Shown: positions 13,103-22,872 of the stretch, piece by piece | How the letters are laid out: the number at the start of each line of letters is the position of its first letter | Position numbering within the stretch: the first letter of the stretch is position 1 | NCBI GenBank assembly: GCA_001414345.1 | Contig: LLCB01000008.1 | Coordinates: 310,001-374,000, forward strand | Source: Hymenoscyphus infarciens | Lineage: Eukaryota > Ascomycota > Leotiomycetes > Helotiales > Helotiaceae | DNA length: 64,000 bases | Direction: 5' to 3' | Position numbers and translations under genes: made by a program | Notes under the pieces: generated by a model | What the model saw: the letters and a program-made list of their open reading frames with translations, nothing else | Told to the model about the DNA's origin: nothing | Database searches by the model: none

Positions 13103-14716
13103 CTTGTCTATGGCTTGCGAGGAAGTGCGTGAATGGGGAGAGAATGGATATGCGTGAATCAACGTGGCAGGCAAGATATCTTCAAGTGGCTATTATTCCC
13201 TCTCGCTTCATGCTTCTTCTTTTCTAATCTTCTTCTAGCATTGGAATTTATCAAATTTTATTACTTTCTTGAGCCAGCAGCCTGGCCTCATCATACCCCA
13301 ACAAATCTATGCAGACCAGGGTTTCTGCATCACCTTCAGCAATATCACACCGCAAGAGTCTCAAACCTCCCCGAGTCCTTTATTTTCATGGCACTTTTAA
13401 CACAATGAAGCCATCGAGTCGAGTCGAGTCGGCAACCAAATCCAAATCGGCTTCCCAATGTGGTGACCGTCAGACGCGCGTCAAGAGAGAGCTTCTCGTC
13501 CAAAGAAACCCGTTGAAGGAATTATTGATTATTTGGCCGGTGTCTTCGCCAAGCAGGCTTCGCCATTTGCACCACCCTCCTTCAATTCCTAGTGCCATAA
13601 CGTGTCCTTCATGTCAGCCTGCTTGCGTATTCAAGAGTATATTTACTTTGCCATTTACGTCAGATCCGGATATATTCGTACTGTGGTGATCCTCCCTAGC
13701 CACCAAAGTCTTGGTTGACTCGGTCAGCTCGAGTGGTTGGTACTACGGTGCCTCGGAAGGATCTTTGATGCAATAAGTGAGGGGCAGCTCGTAGTGGGGT
13801 AGATTTGCCAGCAAGTCCTCCTCCCACCGAAAACGCATGATTTATTAGACGCATGAAACGCCATATTGCTTTCTTTGCTGTCGTTGACCATGATGTCTAT
13901 TTAAGCTTTGGCATTTCGGATCCGCAGACTAAACATTAGCACTAGCTATCCAGTTTGAAAGATAATGGATGCATTTACAAGTGCACTTCTGCCCGCCGCT
14001 TTTTTATTGCACGTGACATTGTTTTTTCCAATTCTTCCAGGTCCTGAGGAACCTAGAAGGGAGTCAAAACTGTTAGTTGCCTGCTTGGCTCTTCTAAAAA
14101 GATTTGCCCGAGTAAAGCCTTCGCGTCTAATACCTCGAGTGTCCCTCGAGTCTCAGACTTTTGGAACCACAAACTTAAGTACTATTCAGTTAAAAAGGTA
14201 TCACCTTAGTAGTGGAAAATATCGTATTTTAAATAAGCAATGAATGACTCCTGTTTCTTCTCTCTAAAGAGATATAACCTTATATAGAGAAACTCTTCTT
14301 AAGTACTTCCCGCCCTACAAGTATATACCGATGTTAGGCCCGAGTATCCCGTCCGAATCGGTCCGTACTACTCAGGTAGTGTGAGTAGTCACTATTCTAC
14401 CTAGGTACTCTACTCCACTCAATTAACACACTGAATTACAGTAATCAGTCAATAAGTAAGTAGGGAATGTGTAAAGTTATTGCAGGGTTTCAAAAAGGAA
14501 TGATTAATCTGTGGTAAGTCTACTTCAAGAGGAACAAAGTGAATAGGTACTTTTCTTATTCTTTGTATAGCTCAGCGAACCGATTTCTAGTAAGTCTTTC
14601 GTGATTTCATGATCTCGCAAGATCACCTTGATATCACAAAAACGCCAAACTCCATCCCAATGCACCAACCATGCCCTCTAAAACCACAAACTCCCTATTC
14701 CCCGGTCCTTCCCAAA
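13103..14716. other. Intergenic, no gene recognised
   Basis: About 1.6 kb between the actin promoter and the fes1 3' end. Frames at 13133-13689 and 13965-14243 have no recognisable motifs. AT-rich around 14160-14560. Nothing repetitive with clear termini was seen. Confidence 0.4.
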
Positions 14717-15367
14717 TCAAGCCTTCCCACCCTTAGCCTCCTCCCTCAACTTCCCAATAACAACATCCACAGCATCCATATCACTAGCATCAATCGTCCC
14801 CGCAAACTCCTTCCACTCCTCCAACTTCCCCAACTCCCCCGTCAAAACATCCATCGCAGGCTGATAATTCCTCACCGCAGAACTAACAGCATAAACCGCC
14901 TTCCTCCTCGTCCCCTCCCCCTCCTCTTTACTCGTCGCCACCTTAACCAACGCCGGAATCCCGTTCATAGCAAGCAACTTCTCCTGACTACTAACATTAT
15001 TCTGCACCGCAGTCCCCACACACCACGCAGCCATCATCCTAATCTCCCCCTCCTCATGTGCTAAACACCCCAGCAAGGGCGTCCAGAGATTCAAAGGACC
15101 GAGGTTATTTGCGTTATCCAGGTTCTCAATTAGTTGTTCAAAATTGTCGAAGGCGACTAGTTTGTCGGAGACGGTGGCTTCGGGGTCGGACGTTGTGATT
15201 GCGGACATGGAGGAGAGCATTAGGTCTGCGTCTGAGGGGCCGCCGAAGAGGGCTGCGAGGGCTTCGGGGTTGAGTGTGCTTTGGGGGGGAGGGGCGGTGG
15301 GGTCTGCGGCTGTTGAGGAGGAGTTTTCGACGCTCCATTTTAGGAGGGTGGACATATTTGGGTCCAT
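14717..15367 (-). CDS. fes1: Hsp70 nucleotide exchange factor Fes1
   Basis: Single-exon frame of 216 aa, close to the usual Fes1 length. The N-terminus (MDPNMSTLLKWSVENS, then a Pro/Thr-rich linker) is the Fes1 N-terminal module. LNPEALAALFGGPSDADLM and the following armadillo-type helices (LIENLDNANNLGPLNLWTPL, MMAAWCVGTAVQNN, RRKAVYAVSSAVRNYQ) match the Fes1/HspBP1 fold. It binds cytosolic Hsp70 (Ssa type) and releases ADP, promoting substrate release and disposal of misfolded proteins. No introns or frame problems. Low-complexity C-terminus. Fes1 is a strong call because the motif order matches the family throughout. Confidence 0.95.
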   Translation of the reverse strand: MDPNMSTLLKWSVENSSSTAADPTAPPPQSTLNPEALAALFGGPSDADLMLSSMSAITTSDPEATVSDKLVAFDNFEQLIENLDNANNLGPLNLWTPLLGCLAHEEGEIRMMAAWCVGTAVQNNVSSQEKLLAMNGIPALVKVATSKEEGEGTRRKAVYAVSSAVRNYQPAMDVLTGELGKLEEWKEFAGTIDASDMDAVDVVIGKLREEAKGGKA

Positions 15368-16292
15368 TGCTGTGGTTGTAGGTTGTGGGAGTGTGGAGGT
15401 GTAGTTTGGATTTTGGACTTGTTGATGGCGGGGTACTTTTTGCCCTTGGTTTTAGTTTTAGCTGAATTGACTTTGGTCGAAGACTTGAGGAAGTAGTGAG
15501 AACGGTAGGGTCGCGGAATTTAGGGGATGTTTTGGAAGGAGTCGAAAGCGATTGCGAAATGTCGTTTCAATTTGTGTTGTGGTTTCTAGGTAGGAATTTT
15601 CTACTTGGTTCTCGATGATTCCAGCATGGATGGATTTTTGATATTTACTGCGTGCACCCCAAAAAAGTTTAGGGGCGCCCGCTCCTCAAACCCAGATTCT
15701 CAAACCCAGATCGTCTTTCAACACACTCCATTGGTTTCGCACCTGTCGTAATTCTTTTCATGCGTATTATTTTTCTTGCGTTAGATTTCAATGTTTTCGT
15801 TGCTGCATTCGTTATCTTTTTATCGTTTGAATGTGTAACTGCATTATTCCTGGGGTGTTTACTGCAAGGGTAGCTAATATCCCAGGCTTTGCCATCATCC
15901 TTATCTGATTTCCTTCTTACTGCTTGTTTGGGTGATTTATTCTCAAGACTTCTAGAAACCAGCTTGAGATGTAGCACTCATTCTGCGGTACGGGAACTCC
16001 CTCGAGATACGGTTTTGGCTTCAGCAAATCACGATCAACGAAACGAAAGCCAGGGTGACAGCTCAGCCCAGCTGCCGAAAGGTTTCCAAATCATGCGGCT
16101 CCAAAATTGGACGAAAACTCTGGTCAATCTCAATACAAAACAGAATAAATCCCCTCTCAGTTCTCTGAGAAACTTCAATTCAAACCCTCACCGGGCTTCC
16201 CACGAAAGGGCCGGAGCTCTTTTTGATGGAACCCTCTTCAATTTCTTGTCCTTCGAATTCCAAAACCAACGTCGGCAAGGCCGTGAAGCGCC
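15368..16292. other. Intergenic, fes1 promoter side
   Basis: Holds the fes1 upstream region on the minus strand and the upstream region of the Clr5-ankyrin pseudogene on the plus strand. Frames at 15669-15977 (minus) and 15889-16323 (plus) overlap each other and show no family features. Confidence 0.4.
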
Positions 16293-19267
16293 ATGGCTAC
16301 CAAGAGAAGCAGACCAGCGATAAAATATCCCGAAGAAGAAGAACGGGATTCTCACCAGACGATTCTGCATGACCTGTATTTCAACAAGAACCTTTCCGAA
16401 TTGATGACTTATATGGAAAGAGAACATGACTTCATCGCATCGCAAGTTTCTCCTTGTTGTATTAGTATACGGATTAGCTAACAGGTCTAGTAAAAACCAA
16501 TACGAGAGGAAATTCAAGGAACGGGGGTTTAGAAAAAATCTGACCTTCGATGAGTGAAAAATCGTCCTCGCCGAATGGAAGAAACGAAAAAGAGATTTGT
16601 AAAGAAAGCAAAGTTACCTTGAACGGGATGCTTGTCTCAAAGAGCAAGGTTAAGAAGGAGGAAATGAGATATGCGCTATCCGAGCTCAACAACATCTATG
16701 CCTCTTGTAAGATTTGTCCCTTCGAGGCCAGTAATAATTTAAGCAGGATTCGATTCAATTCAGTCCCAGCAACCTACTTCATTTGAAACTGGATGGTCAC
16801 CTTTAAGACGTTTAACCCGGATCCCAAGCGAGGTTGAGCCTAAGAAAGACTCGATCCCTTCAAACTCACTGAAAGACCTTGCCCAAATTGGAAGAGAATC
16901 AACAATATCCGAGAATATTCTGCTACGTCTCTTCGATCCTATCGTAAATATCCAGGAAGTGGAGAATTTTGTGCTCGAACGGTATGAAGGTGAAATTGCA
17001 GATCGAATGAACATGATCTTGGATTCGTCTAACTACGAGGGCGTCTCTCAGTTTACTTCATTCGTTTCAATTTTGTCTTCCAATAATTTGATTGAAGATA
17101 TCAAGCAACAAGGAGCCTTCATATGATGTTATCTACCAAAACATCGGCACTACAAGGGTGTCTTGAGGCTCTACTGAACTACACAGTCGCGACTAATGAT
17201 TCTGCTACATTTGAGCCCTTATTCAAAGCGGATAAGTCGAAGCAGTGGTATCGACGCAGGCGAGAAATGTTGCAGCTGTGACTTGGTCGATATAGTGCGC
17301 GTGCTGTGTAACGAGGGTACGGATGTTAATTACCAAGTATCATCGACACCTGGGGCTCATGATTCTAGGCCTCTTGGTGCCGCTACCACCAAAGAAATGG
17401 CCCAGATCCTCTAAGATGCTGGCGCTGATGTCAAGTCAAAAAGCCATCCTCAAAACTCATTCGACGTACTCGTTTGCAAGGCCTAGAAACAGGCCAAGTA
17501 GAACTTGCCGAAATTCTGCTGGGAGCTTGCGAGGACAATGAGCCAATATTGCGAATAATCTCCTTACCAAATGGAAAAGATCGCGGAACACTACTCGCAC
17601 ATGCTTTCTACTGCAAGAACATCGCAGGAGTAGAACTTTTGCTTAGAAGGGGGGCAATCTGCATCGATAGTCCTCTATGCTATTTATTGCCGAATCTTAC
17701 ATGGGCAACGGAACTTCAACTTGCAGCGTTTCTTGGCCACAAAGAAATTGTTCTTGTAATCCTGAATACACCGTCAGGGAGAGCCTGTATTTCTACAGGT
17801 ACTTATCGATGGGCGCCATTACGCGACGCTTCGATCGGAGGACATGGAGAGATAGTAAAGCTGTTGATTGCTGCCGGCGCTGATGTTGGCGCCGGGAGGG
17901 AAATTGTGGTAAATGATTTCCAAGAACACAATTCCAACATGCTAGCCTACCTTCAACACCTCTTATGGCAGCCATATTTGGGGGCCAAAATGAAGTGATC
18001 GAAATTCTACTTCAGAAGTCTGTTAAGGTGAATGGTCTGAATTTCTCCAAGCATGGTGCATCTGCTCTAGAGGCCTCTGAGAAAGTTAAAATCGCCGAAA
18101 TAACACGACTTCTGAGAGCTGCTGGTGCTGTAAGGTACCCGAAACGAGAAGGAAAGTACCGAACCGTCGAACTTTGCATCGCCGTAAGAACCAACAACCT
18201 CGAAAGAGTACAAAATCTTGTCGCGGAAGGTGTAGAGGTTGGCCATATCCTTGATGCAGCCCCGGCACGACTTGAAAATACGCCACATTTATACACACAC
18301 TCAAACACTCTTTCGATATTTTTGAAAGTCTGTGGCGACAAGATCAACACCAGGGGACCTTCATCGCAACGAACGGCCCTACAAATCACAATGGAGGCGA
18401 GGGACTCCCAAGCTGCCACCCAATTAATCCTTGCAGGCGCCAGTTTGCTATGGTCATCCGAAAGTGGTAGCCTGCTAAATTGGGCTATCGAGAATCATAT
18501 CACAATGGAAAAGATAGATTTACTCGTATCCCGTGGGGCAAAAATCAAGCATCCCTTTCGTAGTTCAATCCTAGACGTCTGTTGTATAGCAGACCAGAAT
18601 CTCACCCATATCAAGCGTCTAATCGAGAATGATGTCGATATTCCTTTAGACAAGGGGTACAGAACTGTTCTTCAACGACTTCCCACCAGTCATTTGCCTA
18701 TCGCTTCACTACGGCTGTTGATAGAAAACGGAGCAGATGTCAATCCCGCAAATAATGAAGTAGGAACACCACTGCAGAATGCTGCTGGGGCAAATCTGTC
18801 TTTGATGTCATCCAGTTGTTGATAGAGAAAGGGGCAGACATAAATGCAGAACCTCGAGGGGCTCCAAGCTACCATCGTTCCCTGGAGTCTGCGCCACAAT
18901 CGTGATGTGGCTCCCAATATGGAAACTATTCGATATCTACTAGAAAAAGGGGCGGATTTCAACGCTACTCCTGCTGATGATTGTGGAGTAACTGCTCTCC
19001 AAGGAGCCGCAATTCGAGGATACCTCAAGATAGCACACATGCTACTCGAACGAGGAGCCAACCTAATTGCAGCAGGCTCACGGCAAGGGCGCACAGCGTT
19101 AGAGGAGCAGCAGAAACTAGGCGACTCGACATGGTTCAACTTCCTCTCAATGCTGGAGCAGATGCTACGGAAAGTGCCGCCGAATTTGCCGAAAAGTATA
19201 AGCATTTTGTTATTGCGGATCTCATCAGGGAAAATATCAAGGAAGAACATGTAGGGAAAGATAACTA
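16293..19267 (+). pseudogene. Decayed Clr5-domain ankyrin-repeat protein
   Basis: Protein-like sequence runs for 3 kb across all three plus frames. It starts MATKRSRPAIKYPEEE, then LHDLYFNKNLSELMTYMERE, crosses a 49-bp GC-AG intron (16442-16490) and continues KNQYERKFKERGFRKNLTFDE before a TGA. This is the Clr5 domain, a fungal N-terminal module. After a linker (about 16780-17126) come ankyrin repeats, with stretches such as LLIAAGADV, LILAGASLL, LLIENGADVN, LLEKGADFNA and MLLERGANL. The tail (AEKYKHFVIADLIREN) is in yet another frame. I count in-frame stops near 16557, 17124, 17279 and 17413 and frame changes near 17460, 17960, 18800, 18900 and 19130. Splice sites do not explain them. Clr5-ankyrin proteins are of unknown or regulatory role. 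It is surely non-functional as read, unless the assembly is locally poor; the neighbouring actin gene is perfect. Confidence 0.85.
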
Positions 19268-20591
19268 GAACGAGGATGAATATAGTCGTATGTAACAACC
19301 ACACCCCTTGTGACGACTCGAGTGTACTTGCTAACCCCTCAATAGCGATTACGTATTTGGAATCTGCTCCGATGGGATTATTCTATTAACAAAGCATAAT
19401 ATCTATATCTCGCTTACATAAAAATGGTCGCAAAAGACTCGCTTCCTCTGCGTCAAACTTACCTTTCACGTGGATACTTTGCCTTTCTTGATAAATAGCT
19501 GAAAGCAACATCGATTTAGTACAGGGCTTATCAGTAATAACCCATCTATGGCCTCAACGGTCCTTTCGGACTTTACCCTATCACCCCATATCACAAAATT
19601 GAAGAAGTAGGGATGCTCAGTTATAATAATGTGGCGAATAGAGGAGCGTGAACGAGTATAATTCATAATAGTATCCGCATCAGAGCAGGCTCAATATATT
19701 TTACTATCTGGTTCTTCAGCGGTCTTTCCTGTGGACTTGGTCTCCGTTCAAACTCACCGCGCTCTCAACTGTAAATTATGTTAATGTACCAAAATAGTAC
19801 TTGGAAAGGAAGGGAAAGTAAAACTCGAGAGAATATGCAGAGAGATGGTGGAGGGGAAGGACATTTTGTGTTTTTGCTGTCAATTTAAACAGCTAACGGC
19901 TGTCTATCAGGATCATTTTCCAACTCGAAGTCTAGTTTCAGTATATGTATTATTACCATGTTTCTCTTCAGTCAGCCCAGGGAAGGTAAGTTTTGATTCT
20001 TCAATATTGTCCACCTCTATTCGGTGCTTGGACCACATCCTCATATTCCACTGCTTGAGGAGAAATTACTCCTTTTGGGATCTGCGTTCGCTCTCGCTTG
20101 TGCGGTTGGTCGTTTGAGGGGTAGCGACTGCAGGGGCTGGAACGATAATGGCTGAGAAAAGATACTTCCCGCGGTATATCTTCATTGTCAATGAGACAGA
20201 GGTTAGCTGGGTTGGAATTAAAGAGGGTCTGTACTTGTTTCTTACTAGGAAGCTAGCGAGTCGCTTCGTCGTTTTTAAAATAATAAGGATTCGAGCTTCT
20301 GCTCAGAACTCACACACTTTCGCCACCTATAAAAAAACGGGACTAAACGTAAACGCCGAATTACAGCCATGTCTCTGTTGGAAATTTTATAGTTTCCCAG
20401 ATCCTTGCGTGATTCATTATTATAAACAAATAGAGCCGAACGGCAATTCGTGAAGTCATGAGTTCCACATACCATTGTATACTGGCTGTGATAACAAGAC
20501 TAGTTGTTGTAGACGAAACCATCTACTTTGGTACCAGCTAACACTTTGTTCAGACCTACAAATTTGTTTCTTATGAGGTTAAATTAGAATA
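19268..20591. other. Intergenic between the pseudogene and the inverted-repeat element
   Basis: No supported gene. Plus-strand frames at 19845-20117 and 20148-20453 have no recognisable motifs. Sequence is AT-rich and may contain further decayed material. Confidence 0.4.
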
Positions 20592-21048
20592 CAGTGAGTT
20601 GCGAGTTAAGCTTCCCTTTTAACGATTTTTTTAAACCGTGCGTTTTTAGAAAAATTCTTATTTCCTAGACACTCTTTCCCTCTTTACTTAATAATAACGT
20701 ATGTTATTACATCTTTAAGAAGAGCTAATAAGATCTCTATACCTCCTTTTCTACTTAATATTTATATATGTTTAGATTTTTATAAAGTCTTAGTAGAACT
20801 TTATAAGAGTATAAAAAACAGTTCTTACGAGAAAGGGGTTTACTAGTATTAAGTTTATTCTTATTATACTTGCTTAGATATAGTAGTAAATAGAGAGGAG
20901 GTATAAGAAGATATAGCGGTTCTTTCTAGCTAGGTCTTATAACTTAAAGAGTACTTTAGTTTTCTGTTTTCTAAGGAAAAAAGAAAATTTCTAAAACGCA
21001 CGGTTTATAAAATATTATTAAAAGGGAAGCTTAACTCGCAACTCACTG
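20592..21048. mobile_element. TA-flanked inverted-repeat element (Tc1/mariner-type MITE)
   Basis: The ends are long inverted repeats of about 60 bp. Left begins CAGTGAGTTGCGAGTTAAGC at 20592; right (to 21048) is its reverse complement, with the match continuing through CTTCCCTTTTAA and the AAACCGTGCGTTTT block. The element is flanked on both sides by TA (20590-20591 and 21049-21050), the duplication made by Tc1/mariner/pogo transposases. The 457-bp element is AT-rich and has no transposase frame. It is therefore non-autonomous and would need a transposase supplied elsewhere. The high identity of the two ends suggests a rather recent insertion. Confidence 0.85.
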
Positions 21049-22421
21049 TACTGGTCATCCCTTTTTTACTTACTGTCGAATTAGGTTTAGCAGTCTTCAT
21101 TCTTGGGATTGAGGGATAGATGACGGGGCAGAGTTTTCAAAAAGACAGAGTGCCTGGTGTCCTTGTTGTGGACTCGCGTTGACGATGGGAGCCGCTGGTG
21201 GTAGATTGTGACCGCAACTCTGGCAACCGGCTGCGACTTGCCTGGGTTCCTGAAACGGTAGGGCGCTCAGAATTCTGATATCCCGGGCGATAATAGGACA
21301 TGATTTGTGATATGATGACCGAAAAAAGAGATGTGGGAGGAAACATTTTTCAGGATCATGATGGGGAAAGAGCGGCAGTGAAAGATAGGGACGAGAGGTG
21401 TGCAGGGAAGGAGCGAGGTAAAAGGTCTGGAAGGAGCGACGTGGTAAAGTATGGTTTCCGTCGTGATTTTGTCGTGTAATATTAGGTATCAGAGAAGATC
21501 TATTAAGTTGGTCTATCGATTCTTTGCTTTTTGGATAGAGTCCATACATTCTGTCCGAGTCTATGGAGTCGCATGTCATCGCGGTCGTTAAGCTCAAACC
21601 AGAGTCACATTCACATGTTGGTATCTTTGTATGTATCACTACATAACTATTCGCCACCAAGCCCCTAGACCATCTCATCAAATCTGTCCTTTTGACGAGC
21701 CATCTGCCACCCTTCAGACCATGATCTTCTGACCACCAGCCGTTTCGAAAGCTTCGGAGGAGCGACGGGCGAAACGATCGAAATAGTAGCGGACGAAGCG
21801 GATAGAATCGGTTTTCACAAAGACGGTGGCAGCAATGGAAGAAAGCAAGAATCCCAGTCGCCCAAGACGCGATGCATAGCCCACGACGAGAATTTGAGAA
21901 CAGAGGGAGGGTACGTTGTACATACTTTCCCAGCATGGAATAAAGTGAGTGACTAGTGGCATGACGACGAGTGAGCAAGCAAAACACATACCAACAAACA
22001 ACAAACTCCTACGGTGGACTCCCAGGAAATGCAGCAGCCCACGACCTAAGCAGCCAGACCACCTACGCTCAAGAAGGTAAGAAAAAAAGGCGGAGTAAGA
22101 GGAAGAATCCACATAGCAGCTTCCATCAAACCCGAAAGATGAAGGATTGAGCATCCTAGATTTCTTCGGCGTAAAGCACGCGCCATGTGTATTGGTAGTT
22201 CAAGTATTCCCCCCTCTTTGCCTTTGCCCTCATCCCCACCGTCCACCAAACACCTCACCCCACCCAAGCATTCTACCACGACACGCCCACCCCCTTAGCT
22301 TCCGAACTAGAGAACTCCCTCCAGCCCATTGCCCCTCCTCGCACTCGCATCCTCGTCTCCAGCAACAGCATGGCAAGACCCGGACTTCAAGGGAAGACCA
22401 ATCTTGCTAAGATGCACGTAA
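21049..22421. other. Intergenic with unconvincing overlapping frames
   Basis: A 296-codon minus-strand frame (21097-21987) and others at 21714-22279 overlap in different frames and have no motifs or normal composition, so none is called. A plus-strand stretch near 22270-22420 (RTRILVSSNSMARPGLQGK) looks mildly protein-like but has no partner exons that I can join. Confidence 0.35.
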
Positions 22422-22583
22422 GGTAAAGCTCTTCCTCAATTCATATAAGACCTCTTCACGAAGACATGTGAGGTAGAATGGCTGGTAACAGACTTGGCTG
22501 CAAGTCACAGTCCGTTTATAAATCAGACTGAGGAAGTGGGTGAGTTTGTGAAGGGATGGGCCGAGGTCTTTAAGGCGAGGTGA
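22422..22583 (+). pseudogene. C-terminal relic of an alpha/beta hydrolase
   Basis: One plus-strand frame reads GKALPQFI, a TAA, then DLFTKTCEVEWLVTDLAASH and SPFINQTEEVGEFVKGWAEV to a TGA at 22581-22583. The SHSPF segment followed by a polar helix matches the C-terminal catalytic-His region of fungal alpha/beta hydrolases of the salicylate esterase/AhpA-like type, where it usually reads SHSPFLS. The remainder of the enzyme (nucleophile elbow GHSWGG and so on) is not found upstream. This is read as a truncated remnant with an internal stop. An unrecognised multi-exon gene is possible. Confidence 0.4.
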
Positions 22584-22872
22584 TTGAAAGAGAGGGCTAA
22601 GAGTTTCGGTTATGAGGTGACCTAAGAGAAGGGAGGCTAAGGCTTGGAGTATTCAACATGAGAAATCACTTTCTCAGAGCACTTTCTTGTTTCGGATGAA
22701 GCGAGCATTGCGAGAGAGCCAGAAGAGAGGAAATAAATCCTGATGTTAGAAAAGTTCGTCAAAAAAATAAAAAATAAAAAATAAAATAGACAAAAATGAA
22801 ACTCTTATATTTAACGGCAGCTCGCCATCTTAGCACATACATACACCCCCCCCCCCCCCTCTTTCTCAGGCC
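22584..22872. other. 3' flank of gpi13 with a C-run
   Basis: Short AT-rich spacer holding the 3' region of gpi13 (minus strand). It has an (AAAAATAA)-like run at 22765-22790 and a run of about 14 C at 22846-22859. Confidence 0.5.

Noticed and set aside
14600..15064. 151-codon plus-strand frame antisense to fes1
   Set aside because: His/Pro/Leu-rich shadow of the Fes1 coding sequence.
21097..21987. 296-codon minus-strand frame
   Set aside because: Long, but overlaps other frames of similar length, has irregular composition (many Arg, Ser, His, Phe) and no family motif or intron structure.
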